Counted from the stretch's first letter, positions 41,861 through 52,251 are shown. The stretch is DNA of 64,000 nt from an uncultured SAR86 cluster bacterium (GCA_902599315.1 CACKEY010000003.1:87286-151285), one strand, 5' to 3'. A program made the numbers and translations. The notes: generated from the letters alone by a model not told the origin.

Positions 41861-43099
41861 ATGAACACATTGCCTATTTACTTGGGCTACAAGTACTTTA
41901 GATCTAAAAAAGGTGCTTTCGCGTCTTTTACTTCATTAATGGCAATTGCAGGATTATCTTTGGGGGTTGCAGCTCTAGTTATAGTTTTGTCAGTTATGAA
42001 TGGATTCGAAAAGGAATTACAAACAAGAGTGCTCGGAGTAGTCCCTCAATTAGTTATTCGTTCCGATAATAATATTGATAACTATGATCAATTAATCAGT
42101 GATATAAGTAATTCAGCCGATGTCATAGGGGTTAGTCCTTATATTGAAACCCAAGGTTTAATGAGTGCAAAAAATAGATCGAGAGGGATTTTTTTAACCG
42201 GCATAAAACCAGAAATTGAATCAAATATGTCAATTCTTCCAGAGTTTTTAATTGATGGATCTATGAAGAGTCTTACTTCTAAAAATGGAATCATTATAGG
42301 CGCTTGGTTGTCGAGATATTTAGGAGTAGGCGTTGGTGAGACTGTAAGTATCACAACAACAAACCTTCGTTCATCTATTTTAGGAACATTTCCAAGAACT
42401 ATTACTTTAGAGGTAACGGGTATATTTGAGCTCAAAGCGGAGCTAGATCAGTCTCTTGTTTTAATTCACCATGATTTAGCAGCAAATATTATTAACCTTG
42501 AACCAAAATCAACGCAAGGAATCAGAGTAAAAACTAATGATTTGTTCGCAGCAAATTCAATTGGCTTTCAATTATTAACTCAATCTATCTTTGACAATAA
42601 CGATTATTACTTTACATCATGGCAGCAGACTCATGGAACATTATTTCAAGCTATTAAATTAGAAAAAAGATTAATTAGTTTGATGCTTTTTTTAATTATT
42701 ACAGTTGCTGCCTTCAATATCTTGTCTACTATTGTTATGACAGTTAAGACAAAAGAAAAAGAAATTGCAATTTTAAAAACTATGGGTTGTTCAAAATATC
42801 AATTAACTTTAATTTTTATTAATTTAGGTTTCATAATTGCTTTTACGGGAATATTACTCGGTTTAATAATTGGTCTAATAGTTACACCGAACATTGATGA
42901 GCTTATTAATTTTATTGAAAATTTTAGCAATAGAAGCTTGATGGATAGTTATTTTATTAATTATTTTCCTTATGAATTTAGACTGACCCAGCTTGTATAT
43001 ATATGTTTATCTGTTTTGGCAATGAGTTTGATTTTCTCTTATTTTCCAGCTGCAAGAGCAGCTAAATTAAAACCTGTAACAATTCTGCGCCATGAATAA
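41861..43099 (+). CDS. Lipoprotein-releasing ABC transporter permease (LolC/E/F type)
   Basis: YKYFRSKKGAFASFTSLMAIAGLSLGVAALVIVLSVMNGFEKEL; FtsX-like C-term. Confidence 0.92.
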   Translation: MNTLPIYLGYKYFRSKKGAFASFTSLMAIAGLSLGVAALVIVLSVMNGFEKELQTRVLGVVPQLVIRSDNNIDNYDQLISDISNSADVIGVSPYIETQGLMSAKNRSRGIFLTGIKPEIESNMSILPEFLIDGSMKSLTSKNGIIIGAWLSRYLGVGVGETVSITTTNLRSSILGTFPRTITLEVTGIFELKAELDQSLVLIHHDLAANIINLEPKSTQGIRVKTNDLFAANSIGFQLLTQSIFDNNDYYFTSWQQTHGTLFQAIKLEKRLISLMLFLIITVAAFNILSTIVMTVKTKEKEIAILKTMGCSKYQLTLIFINLGFIIAFTGILLGLIIGLIVTPNIDELINFIENFSNRSLMDSYFINYFPYEFRLTQLVYICLSVLAMSLIFSYFPAARAAKLKPVTILRHE

Positions 43100-43769
43100 G
43101 CTTGTAGCAACAGATATTTTCAAGGCTTTTAAGACTGGAGCTTACCATGCTCAAGTTTTGTCTGATATATCAATTGATATCATTCAAGGGGAGACAATTG
43201 GAATTATTGGATCGTCAGGAAGTGGCAAAACAACTCTTCTTCAAATACTTGCTGGGTTAGAATTTCCAGATAGTGGCGAAATTTTTTTTAATGACATTAA
43301 TTTGTCAATAAATAATGCTAAGCAATTTAGTATTATGAGAAATAAATTATTTGGTTATACCTATCAATTTCACTACTTGCTAGATGATCTTACTGTTTTT
43401 GAAAACTGTAATCTTGTTTTTCAGATATCAAATAGTAAAGATATCAATAAAAACTCAAAAAAAATATTTGAAACTCTGCATGAACTTGGTATAGATAAAT
43501 TACAAAATAATTATCCCTACATGCTATCAGGTGGAGAAAGACAGCGTGTTGCTATTGCAAGAGCTATTGTTCATGAGCCTATGTTTATATTAATGGATGA
43601 ACCAACAGGTAATTTGGATCATGAAAATGCAGATGTAATTCAAGATTTAACAATAAAATTAGCGAAAGATCATAATATAGGTATTATGGTTGCAACTCAT
43701 GATTTAAATTATGCTCAAAAACTGGATAAAGTATTTCGTATAGAGAATGGGGGCTTAGTGTCAAAATAA
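43092..43769 (+). CDS. lolD: Lipoprotein-releasing ABC transporter ATP-binding protein LolD
   Basis: [43 protein letters not shown]. Confidence 0.94.
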   Translation: MNKLVATDIFKAFKTGAYHAQVLSDISIDIIQGETIGIIGSSGSGKTTLLQILAGLEFPDSGEIFFNDINLSINNAKQFSIMRNKLFGYTYQFHYLLDDLTVFENCNLVFQISNSKDINKNSKKIFETLHELGIDKLQNNYPYMLSGGERQRVAIARAIVHEPMFILMDEPTGNLDHENADVIQDLTIKLAKDHNIGIMVATHDLNYAQKLDKVFRIENGGLVSK

Positions 43770-43770
43770 G

Positions 43771-44373
43771 ATGAATAATGTATTAATATCTGGGGGATGG
43801 TTTGTATGGCCTTTGCTTGTGTGTTCAATTCTGCTTATTTCCATTGTTTTAGAAAGACTTTGGTTTTTGCAAAGAAGGTTAGTTGCCCCAAAGGGTTTGC
43901 TTAGACAGGTTAAAAATCTTATCGAGAAGGACTCATTTCATCTTCAAAATCAGCAAGATATTTCTATTACATCTCATCTTGGAGACTTACTTCAGCATTG
44001 TCATCAATACAAATCATATCCAAGGGAATTTGTTGAAGTAAAGGCTGAAGAAAAAGCTTCTGAAATTAAAATACTACTTGAACGAAATCTATCAATGTTG
44101 AGCACTATTGCAAGCATCAGTCCTTTATTAGGGCTTTTAGGTACTGTGGTAGGTATGATTAAAGTATTTAGTAATATTGATATTAACGGTTCTGCAAACA
44201 CAGATTTACTAGCAGTTGGTATATCAGAGGCATTAATTACTACTGCGTTTGGACTTATCATTGCTGTTCCAGCAATAATATTTTATAGATATTTCGATCA
44301 AAAGACTTTGATTTTAATGTCAATATTGCAATCAAATACATCTATTTTTCTAGACTTTTTGTATAAAAAATGA
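43771..44373 (+). CDS. MotA/TolQ/ExbB proton channel family protein
   Basis: [49 protein letters not shown]. Confidence 0.93.
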   Translation: MNNVLISGGWFVWPLLVCSILLISIVLERLWFLQRRLVAPKGLLRQVKNLIEKDSFHLQNQQDISITSHLGDLLQHCHQYKSYPREFVEVKAEEKASEIKILLERNLSMLSTIASISPLLGLLGTVVGMIKVFSNIDINGSANTDLLAVGISEALITTAFGLIIAVPAIIFYRYFDQKTLILMSILQSNTSIFLDFLYKK

Positions 44374-44774
44374 AGTTTTACAATAACAAAGACAGAGCAT
44401 TATCCATTGAAATTACCCCATTGATTGATATTGTTTTTTTACTTGTAATTTTTTTTGTTGTTACATCAAAAATTGAAACCAACCAATATCTCACCCTAGA
44501 TTTACCTAAAACTGAATCTTTTGCATCTACAGTATTAAACAATACACAAAACATCATATTGCTAGATTCAGGTAAACTCATTGTAAATGACCAAGAATTT
44601 TCTATGACGGAGATTGATCTATTAATAGCTGGTGTTAATGCAAGTTTTTCTAAATCCGAGGTTGTAATTCTTTCAATCGAGAGTAAAGCCTATCACGAAT
44701 GGGTGATCGCGTTGATGGATGCCCTGCAGCAACTCGGATTTCAAAACCTGCAGATTAAAACTTATAATGATTAG
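44370..44774 (+). CDS. ExbD/TolR family biopolymer transport protein
   Basis: [26 protein letters not shown] motif with conserved Asp. Confidence 0.92.
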   Translation: MKFYNNKDRALSIEITPLIDIVFLLVIFFVVTSKIETNQYLTLDLPKTESFASTVLNNTQNIILLDSGKLIVNDQEFSMTEIDLLIAGVNASFSKSEVVILSIESKAYHEWVIALMDALQQLGFQNLQIKTYND

Positions 44775-44776
44775 CT

Positions 44777-47533
44777 ATGAGCCCCTTAAAAAGATTATTC
44801 TCATATACTTTAAGATTTAAATTTTCATTTTTTTTAAGTATTTTAGGTTTTATTCTTTTTGCATCTGCTGATATTGCAGCTGTTGAATGGATAAGAAGAA
44901 TTATTGAATTTATTAATTCCGATCAACAAGATTTTAGCATTTATCTTGTTTTAGCATTAATTTTTATCGCTGCTGGAAGGGGCTTAGGTTTCTTTGTTGG
45001 TAATTATTTCATGTCAAGAGTAGGTTTTGGAATTGTGCATGATTTAAGATCTGAGCTTTTTTCAAAATTAATTAATCTTCCAAAAACTTATTTTGACCAA
45101 AATCAGTCTGGTCAACTTATTAATAGAATTACTTTTACGACTACTCAAGTTTCTGGAGCTGCATCAAATGCAATTAAGACTCTTGTAAGGGAAGGATTTC
45201 TTCTTGTTGGATTGTTAGTATATATGCTCACATTAAATTGGAAGCTTACCTTGCTTTTGTTAATTACAACCCCTTTTATAGCATTGATTGTTTATGTAGC
45301 AGGACGAAGGCTGAGAAAATTAGCTAAGACTATTCAAACTGCTATGGGTGATGTAACTCATGTTGCATCTGAGGCTGTCGATGGGAATCTTGAGATCAAA
45401 TCATTTAATGCAGAAAAATATGAAAAAGATAGATTTTTTGATGCCAATGCCTCTAATAAAAATCAAAATTTAAAATTAGAAGCTACAAGTAATCTTGCTA
45501 CTCCGATTATTCAACTTTTAGTCTCAATCTCCTTATCAATAGTGGCTTATTTTGCTTTAGGCTCTCAATTAGGTATAGAGTTGAAAGCAGAAGATTTTGT
45601 TGCATTTATAACTGCTGCTGGATTAATGGCTAAACCAATTAGGCAGCTCTCAAATATTAATGCAGTTATACAAAAAGGTTTAGCAGCAGCATTAGAGATA
45701 TTTGATCAATTAGATGAAAAAGATGAAGAAGATTCAGGCAAAGTTGATTCAAGTATCCTTGGAAATATTAAATTCTCAGATGTCAGTTTTTCATATAACT
45801 CTAAGGAATTTGTTCTGAGCAATTTAAATTTTGAAATTTCTCAGAATGAAACTGTTGCCATTGTAGGAAAGTCAGGATCTGGAAAATCAACTATCGCAAG
45901 TCTAATATCTAGGTTTTACTCTAATTACTCAGGCGATATCTCTATAGATGGCATTAGTATTCATGATTATAAGCTATCACATCTTCGTCGATGTATTTCA
46001 ATCGTTAACCAATCTCCAACATTATTTAATGATACCATCGAAAAAAATATTGCTTACGGAGAAAGTGATATTGATCAAGATAAATTAATTGAAGCTGCTG
46101 AAATTTCAGGTTGCAATGAATTCATTTCTAAACTTCCTGAGGGTTATAAATCTGAAATTGGCGATGATGGTGTTCTTCTCTCTGGTGGTCAACGTCAACG
46201 AATAGCCATAGCAAGAGCATTCTACAAAGATTCGCCTATTATCATTTTGGATGAGGCAACATCTGCTTTAGATAATGAATCTGAATTAATAGTTCAAGAA
46301 GCAATTGAAAAGTTAATAAATAACAGGACTACCATTGTAATAGCTCACAGACTTTCTACCATTGAAAATGCTGACAAAATTTTAGTGCTTGATCAAGGTT
46401 CAGTGGCTGAATCAGGCACTCACTCAATATTGTTAGATCAAGATGGAATCTACAAAAGTTTGTACCAAAATAAATTTAATGATTCGGGTGACATAGATAA
46501 ATCTTCAAGAGGAATTGTAAGGCAGGAGCACCTTCCAACCTTTACAGAAGAACCTGTAGAGCAGGGATATTTAATTGATGCATGGTATAGAAAAAGTTTT
46601 TGGCTTTATCTCTTAACACCTTTAACTTTTTTATTTACTTCTTTTGTAAAATTCCGAAAAAAATCATACATAAAAAACTCAAAAAAGGTTTGGAATTCTC
46701 CTGTTCCAATAATTGTTGTTGGAAATATTTCAATGGGCGGCACTGGAAAAACTCCATTGGTAAAGTTTATTGCTTCTGAATTATCTAATCGTGGTTATAA
46801 ACCAGGATTGGTAAGTAGAGGCTATGGCGGAAAATTTTCAACAACACTTGAGGTTACCAATGATAGTACACATAAAGAAACTGGAGATGAGGCTCAGATT
46901 TTAGCCAAATTAAACCTACCATTTTTTCTTGATAAGAATAGATCAAGGGCTGCAAAAAAACTTCAAGAAAATTATGATATTGATGTCATAATCTCAGACG
47001 ATGGACTTCAGCATTATGCCATGGGGAGAGATATTGAGATTGCTGTTATTGACGGAGTCAGAAGACTTGGTAATGGTTTTGCATTCCCAGCAGGCCCATT
47101 AAGAGAACCAAAATCAAGATTGAATGAAGTTGATTTTATTGTTAATAATGGTGGTCCCACAGAAGGGGATGAGATTCTAATGACACTAAGTCCCACTAAA
47201 TTTGTTCATTTAAATTCTGGTAAAGAATATTCTGTTGATAAGTGGCCGATGCATAATCAGGTTCATGCTATTGCTGGAATTGGAAATCCTAATAGATTTT
47301 TTGATTTACTATTAAGGCTAGGATTTGAATTTGATAAAAATCCATTTCCAGATCATCATAAATTCAGCAAAAGAGATTTATATTACCTCGATCATCTGCC
47401 AATCCTTATGACTGAAAAAGATGCAGCTAAATGCAAGCATTTTAAAAACTCTAAGATTTGGTATTTAAGCATTGAGTCTAAAATAGAGCCTCAGTTTATT
47501 GATACGTTAGTGGAAAAATTGAATGATAGATAA
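44777..47533 (+). CDS. msbA-lpxK: Fusion: lipid A export ABC transporter MsbA (about aa 1-570) + tetraacyldisaccharide 4'-kinase LpxK (about aa 598-918)
   Basis: Uninterrupted 918-aa ORF; MsbA TMD + GKSGSGKSTIASLISRFY/LSGGQRQRIAIARAF; then LIDAWYRKS...PVPIIVVGNISMGGTGKTPLVKF..GLVSRGYGG..ISDDGLQHYAMGRDIEIAVIDG (LpxK). Confidence 0.93.
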   Translation: MSPLKRLFSYTLRFKFSFFLSILGFILFASADIAAVEWIRRIIEFINSDQQDFSIYLVLALIFIAAGRGLGFFVGNYFMSRVGFGIVHDLRSELFSKLINLPKTYFDQNQSGQLINRITFTTTQVSGAASNAIKTLVREGFLLVGLLVYMLTLNWKLTLLLLITTPFIALIVYVAGRRLRKLAKTIQTAMGDVTHVASEAVDGNLEIKSFNAEKYEKDRFFDANASNKNQNLKLEATSNLATPIIQLLVSISLSIVAYFALGSQLGIELKAEDFVAFITAAGLMAKPIRQLSNINAVIQKGLAAALEIFDQLDEKDEEDSGKVDSSILGNIKFSDVSFSYNSKEFVLSNLNFEISQNETVAIVGKSGSGKSTIASLISRFYSNYSGDISIDGISIHDYKLSHLRRCISIVNQSPTLFNDTIEKNIAYGESDIDQDKLIEAAEISGCNEFISKLPEGYKSEIGDDGVLLSGGQRQRIAIARAFYKDSPIIILDEATSALDNESELIVQEAIEKLINNRTTIVIAHRLSTIENADKILVLDQGSVAESGTHSILLDQDGIYKSLYQNKFNDSGDIDKSSRGIVRQEHLPTFTEEPVEQGYLIDAWYRKSFWLYLLTPLTFLFTSFVKFRKKSYIKNSKKVWNSPVPIIVVGNISMGGTGKTPLVKFIASELSNRGYKPGLVSRGYGGKFSTTLEVTNDSTHKETGDEAQILAKLNLPFFLDKNRSRAAKKLQENYDIDVIISDDGLQHYAMGRDIEIAVIDGVRRLGNGFAFPAGPLREPKSRLNEVDFIVNNGGPTEGDEILMTLSPTKFVHLNSGKEYSVDKWPMHNQVHAIAGIGNPNRFFDLLLRLGFEFDKNPFPDHHKFSKRDLYYLDHLPILMTEKDAAKCKHFKNSKIWYLSIESKIEPQFIDTLVEKLNDR

Positions 47534-47687
47534 AGATGTTCTCGAACTAATGGGATGTATTAGATGTAAATCTAAATTAATTGATAAGGAAAAGTATCTT
47601 GAATGTTCTAAATGCAAGATTGGTTACCCAATTGAAGAAGACATACCAAGAATGCTTGAAGAAAGAATATTTACTTTGAATGACTAA
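47523..47687 (+). CDS. UPF0434/Trm112-like small zinc-ribbon protein (YcaR-like)
   Basis: Direct translation MIDKDVLELMGCIRCKSKLIDKEKYLECSKCKIGYPIEEDIPRMLEERIFTLND*; two CxxC; position between lpxK and kdsB. Confidence 0.9.
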   Translation: MIDKDVLELMGCIRCKSKLIDKEKYLECSKCKIGYPIEEDIPRMLEERIFTLND

Positions 47688-48420
47688 TCGTTTTGTAATT
47701 ATTGTTCCAGCTAGAGCTGCTTCAACTCGTCTACCAAATAAACCTATGATCTCAATAAATGGTCGATCACTTATTTCGCGAATCATTGATTTAGCTCATT
47801 CATCAAATGCAATAAATACATATATAGCAACAGATAATATTGAGATAAAAAGTCATGTAGAATCTCTTGGTGCTAATGTTGTAATGACTTCAGAGGATCA
47901 TGCATCTGGTACGGATAGGATTGCTGAAGCAGCAAAAAAAATAGATCTCCCTATGAATACTCCAATCTTAAATTTACAAGGTGATGAACCCTTTATGCCT
48001 TTACAAATTATCAATAAATTACCAATGCTTGTAAGTAAAGATGCCCCCATATCAACAGCATGCATTGGCTTTAATGAAAAAATGGATATTAAAAATCCAA
48101 ATGAAGTTAAAGTTGTAAGATCAAAATCAAAAAAAGCTATTTATTTTTCTCGTTCAGTTATACCTAACTCTTTCTCTTTTGATTATAAAAATTATTTTAA
48201 GCATTTAGGAATATATGCTTATACCAATCAAACACTTCAAGAGCTAAGTAAATTAGATCAAACTGCAAATGAAAAAACAGAAAGATTGGAACAATTAAGA
48301 TTCTTAGATAACGGGTTTAATATATTTGTCGAAGATTTTGATTACGATACTCCTATTGGAATTGATACTCCAGAAGATTTAGAAGCAGCGATAACTTTTG
48401 CCAAAAAGAATGACAAATGA
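47680..48420 (+). CDS. kdsB: 3-deoxy-manno-octulosonate cytidylyltransferase
   Basis: IIVPARAASTRLPNKPMISINGRSLI, TSEDHASGTDRIAEA, NLQGDEPFM. Confidence 0.96.
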   Translation: MTNRFVIIVPARAASTRLPNKPMISINGRSLISRIIDLAHSSNAINTYIATDNIEIKSHVESLGANVVMTSEDHASGTDRIAEAAKKIDLPMNTPILNLQGDEPFMPLQIINKLPMLVSKDAPISTACIGFNEKMDIKNPNEVKVVRSKSKKAIYFSRSVIPNSFSFDYKNYFKHLGIYAYTNQTLQELSKLDQTANEKTERLEQLRFLDNGFNIFVEDFDYDTPIGIDTPEDLEAAITFAKKNDK

Positions 48421-49379
48421 TGTTATCTAATTCTTTTGGCTTGCAGGCTAATGCAAAAAATTTTATCAGTATAAATTCCTTAGATGATTTATCAAAAATA
48501 GAAAATTTACATGATAAAAAACTTTTGATCCTTGGAGCTGGCACAAATGTAATTCTTGATGATTATTTTGATGGAACTGTTATTAAGGTTCAATTAACAG
48601 AAATAGAAATTCATGAAGATTGTATTTCAGTTGGTGGAGGTGTTGATTGGGCTGAATTAATAGAATATTGTTTAACAAATCAACTATATGGAATAGAAAA
48701 CCTGACTCATATCCCCGGATCTGTAGGTGCTGCACCTGTGCAAAATATCGGTGCTTATGGAGTTGAAATAAGCTCATTCATTGAAAGCGTTGAATGTTTT
48801 AATTTAAGCACAAGAAAAGTTGAAAAGTTGAATAATGATCAGTGTAAATTTTCATATCGTCATTCAATTTTTAAATTAAAAAATTACATTATTTTAAAAG
48901 TAAATTTTATATTTAATAAATCTTTTGATCCTAACTTAAGCTACCCAGCATTAAGTGATTTTCTAAAAGATAACTCAATTGATGCATCCTCTATAACACC
49001 TCGAATGCTTTCTGAGTCGGTAAAAGATATCAGAAATTCTAAATTACCCGATCCGAAGTTGCAGCCTAATGTAGGAAGTATCTTTAAAAATCCCATAGTA
49101 AGAACTAATCATTTTGATCATACTTTTTTGGATGGTCATAGGTGGGATCAAGACGGTGAATATACCAAGTTTAGCTCAGCCAGACTTATAGAGCTTATTG
49201 AATCTGACTTAATAATTCCTGATACTTTACGTTTTTACGAAAATCATTCTCTTGTGCTTATTAATAACGGCGGCGCATCTTTTAATGAAGTCATTAATTT
49301 ACTTAATCAAATCAAATCTAAAATACTCAAAGAATTTAACATTGAACTAGAAATAGAACCTGAGATTATTTCTGTATGA
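48417..49379 (+). CDS. murB: UDP-N-acetylmuramate dehydrogenase
   Basis: LILGAGTNVIL, GIENLTHIPGSVGAAPVQNIGAYGVEI, SYRHSIFK, NVGSIFKNP. Confidence 0.95.
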   Translation: MMLSNSFGLQANAKNFISINSLDDLSKIENLHDKKLLILGAGTNVILDDYFDGTVIKVQLTEIEIHEDCISVGGGVDWAELIEYCLTNQLYGIENLTHIPGSVGAAPVQNIGAYGVEISSFIESVECFNLSTRKVEKLNNDQCKFSYRHSIFKLKNYIILKVNFIFNKSFDPNLSYPALSDFLKDNSIDASSITPRMLSESVKDIRNSKLPDPKLQPNVGSIFKNPIVRTNHFDHTFLDGHRWDQDGEYTKFSSARLIELIESDLIIPDTLRFYENHSLVLINNGGASFNEVINLLNQIKSKILKEFNIELEIEPEIISV

Positions 49380-49984
49380 TGTTCTTTTCTGCAGCCTTGG
49401 CACATTTGTTAGCTGTTATGTCACCAGGTCCTGACACTGCTATTATTTTCCATCAATCATTCACTAAGGGTCGAAGAGCAAGTATTTTTACGGCTCTTGG
49501 CATTGGTTTTGGAATATTTGTTCATTGTTTTTTTGCTATCTCTGGAATTTCATTGTTAATTTATAGCAGTGATGAAGCAAAATTATTCATTAAAATTTTT
49601 GGTGGCTTGTATTTACTATATATAGGCCTAGGTTTTTTTATTTTTAAAAGCTCTTCAGATAGCAACGAACCAAAATCTTTATTACAGAACCCATTTCTTA
49701 TTGGGTTAATTACTAACTTATTAAATGTTAAAGCGTTTTTATTTACTGTTTCCCTGTTCTCTTTAATAAATCTTGGCCCTAATTTTTTTGAAGCATTAAT
49801 ATATTTACTCTATTTTCCTATCGTGACGGCTGGATGGTTTTCATTTGTAAGTTTTGCACTTACTCACGATTCTTTTGGGAATGTCTTTAGTAAGCATTCT
49901 AATAACATACAGATTATTTCTTCTTTGTTTATTTTGGGTTTAGGAATATTATTATTGATTCAAACGTTTTATGGACTTCGCTAA
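49376..49984 (+). CDS. LysE/RhtB family translocator
   Basis: SPGPDTAIIFHQSFTKGRRASIFTALGIGFGIFVHC, GGLYLLYIGL, NPFLIGLITNLLNVKAFLF. Confidence 0.9.
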   Translation: MMFFSAALAHLLAVMSPGPDTAIIFHQSFTKGRRASIFTALGIGFGIFVHCFFAISGISLLIYSSDEAKLFIKIFGGLYLLYIGLGFFIFKSSSDSNEPKSLLQNPFLIGLITNLLNVKAFLFTVSLFSLINLGPNFFEALIYLLYFPIVTAGWFSFVSFALTHDSFGNVFSKHSNNIQIISSLFILGLGILLLIQTFYGLR

Positions 49985-50510
49985 ACTTTTAAATTCAGTC
50001 AATTCAATTGAAGAGGAATTTCCTCCAGTGCATCTTTGGAACCCAGAATTATGCCAAGGTGTTGAGATGAAGATTGATAGGGAAGGGAATTGGTTTTACC
50101 AAGGATCCATCATAGATAGAAAAAAATTAAAAGTTTTGTTTTCTAGGATTTTAAAATTAGAGAATAGTAAATACTTCTTGGTCACACCTGTTGAAAAAGT
50201 AGCTGTTAAAGTTGATCTTGCTCCTTATATGATTGTTGATTATGAAGTTGATGATAGTAAAACAAAAATTATTTTAAAAACAAACTTAGATTTATCTATA
50301 CCTTTAGATAAAGAACATCAATTGGAACTTAAGAAGATTGGAAATGAAAATATTCCATTTGTTTATGTCAGAGATGGGATAGAGGGCTTTATCTCTCGCT
50401 CTGTTTACTACTCTTTGATAGATATTGCTCTTAGCCAGGAAAATGATTCTTCAGATGAGCTAATATTAAAAAGTTTTAACTGTTTATTTAGCCTAGGCGA
50501 GGTTGCTTAA
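49971..50510 (+). CDS. DUF1285 family protein
   Basis: PPVHLWNPELCQGVEMKIDREGNWFYQGSIIDRKKLKVLFSRILK, KYFLVTPVEKVAVKVDLAPYMI. Confidence 0.85.
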   Translation: MDFAKLLNSVNSIEEEFPPVHLWNPELCQGVEMKIDREGNWFYQGSIIDRKKLKVLFSRILKLENSKYFLVTPVEKVAVKVDLAPYMIVDYEVDDSKTKIILKTNLDLSIPLDKEHQLELKKIGNENIPFVYVRDGIEGFISRSVYYSLIDIALSQENDSSDELILKSFNCLFSLGEVA

Positions 50511-50517
50511 AACAAAT

Positions 50518-52251
50518 TTAATTAGTGCTATTATCAATCCACTCATTGATATATTTTTCAAGAGTATCAAGGGGCAAGGCTCCTCTTTTTAAAATCTCGT
50601 GATGAAAGTCTTTAATATCAAAGTTATCTCCAAATGCTAATTCTGCATTTGCTTTTAGTTCCAATATTTTTAGTTGACCGATTTTGTATGCAAGTGCTTG
50701 ACCAGGCCAATTAATGTATCTGTCAACTTCATTCAAAACATCTTGTTTTGTTTTAGCTGAATTATTAAGAAAATAATTTATAGCGTCCTGTCTGCTCCAA
50801 TCAAAATAGTGCATTCCCGTATCAACGACAAGCCTTATTGCTCTCCACATGTCATAGGTAAGTTGACCAAATTTTGAGTATGGATCTTGATAAAGACCTA
50901 AATCATAACCAAGTCTCTCACTGTAAAGTCCCCAACCCTCAACATAAGCAGTTATGCCTCCATATTTTCTAAAATTTGGTAAATCTAATTCCATTGCCAA
51001 CGCAATTTGCAAATGATGTCCAGGCATCGCTTCATGTACACTAAGAACTTCAATTTCATATTTAGGCCTCACTTCAGGTCGATAAAGATTTACAAAGTAA
51101 TATCCTGCACGAGAACCATCTGCAGCTGGACGTTGATAATAAGCAGTTGTCGTATCGGGAGCACTTTCCATAGGAATAGGTTTTAGTCCATAAGGCATTG
51201 ATGGAAGAACTTTAAATAGTTTTACTAATTCAGGATCAATTCTTTTTGATGTTGCTAGGTATGCTTCAAATAAATCCTCTGAAGTATCATAGTAAAACTT
51301 AGGATTAGAACGTAAATCATCTAAAAAAGCTTTAAACGAACCATCCCATTTAACTTCCTCTATTACCGCCTCCATTTCTTTTCTAATCCTATCAACTTCT
51401 GCTAATCCAATTTCATGAATCTTTAATGGAGTAAGATTAGTGGTGGTAAATTTCCTTGCCAAGAATTCATAATATTCTTTGCCATTTTTAATTTCTTTTA
51501 TACCGATGGATGTTCTGCAAGCAGGTAAATAATCTTCTTTAAAAAATGTGTGAAGACGAGCATAAGCAGGAATCACTTTAGTTTTTATGACATCAAGGGC
51601 TTTTAATTGTATTTCCCTAGACGAATCTATCTCGTTATCTATGTTTTGAAAGACTCTATAGAAAGGGCTATCTTTTGGTTCAATAAAAACTTGCAATGCA
51701 ATTTGTTTATAAACTTTTTCCATAAGAAATCTTGGCGGAACAATCCCTTGATCAATACCAATTCTTGCTTTTTCAATTGCATCATCAATTAACGTATTTA
51801 TTTTTGAAAGTCTTTCAATCCAATCTAAAAAATTCTGTTTATTTCTAAGGGGAATTATGCTCGTTGTTTCGTGTTCTAATTGAATACCGCCCCTGTGACT
51901 AAATGGCATTAAAAATTTTTTAAATGTATGAGCTTCTATTGAATTTTCATATTGTTTTTTAAAAAGAAGATAATTAACTTGATTTTCTTCACTAAAATTT
52001 TTTGTCTCAAATTCTTCCAATTGACTTAACACTTGTAATTCAATCTGATGATTTGAATTAATTTTTTCAATTGAAGTATCCGACCAATTTGTATTGTTGG
52101 TAAGGTCTCCCATGCTAGAAGCATAGACTGGGTTATCAGCTATCATTCTTTCCCATTCTGAATTTAGCAGAGAATTAAATTGAGCCTGATGATTTTCTGT
52201 TGAACACCCTATTAGTAATATTAATAAAGTATAGGGTGTAATACATCTCAT
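50518..52251 (-). CDS. DUF885 family lipoprotein (putative peptidase)
   Basis: Lipobox-like LLIGCS; VLSVHEAMPGHHLQIALAMEL (HExxxxGHH-like), AYVEGWGLYSERLGYDLGLY. Confidence 0.9.
   Translation of the reverse strand: MRCITPYTLLILLIGCSTENHQAQFNSLLNSEWERMIADNPVYASSMGDLTNNTNWSDTSIEKINSNHQIELQVLSQLEEFETKNFSEENQVNYLLFKKQYENSIEAHTFKKFLMPFSHRGGIQLEHETTSIIPLRNKQNFLDWIERLSKINTLIDDAIEKARIGIDQGIVPPRFLMEKVYKQIALQVFIEPKDSPFYRVFQNIDNEIDSSREIQLKALDVIKTKVIPAYARLHTFFKEDYLPACRTSIGIKEIKNGKEYYEFLARKFTTTNLTPLKIHEIGLAEVDRIRKEMEAVIEEVKWDGSFKAFLDDLRSNPKFYYDTSEDLFEAYLATSKRIDPELVKLFKVLPSMPYGLKPIPMESAPDTTTAYYQRPAADGSRAGYYFVNLYRPEVRPKYEIEVLSVHEAMPGHHLQIALAMELDLPNFRKYGGITAYVEGWGLYSERLGYDLGLYQDPYSKFGQLTYDMWRAIRLVVDTGMHYFDWSRQDAINYFLNNSAKTKQDVLNEVDRYINWPGQALAYKIGQLKILELKANAELAFGDNFDIKDFHHEILKRGALPLDTLEKYINEWIDNSTN

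Noticed and set aside
44777-46500. Possibility that msbA and lpxK are two genes with an internal start
   Set aside because: No in-frame stop and no in-frame ATG/GTG/TTG in the linker or before the LpxK P-loop; kept as a fusion with the sequencing-error caveat given in the finding
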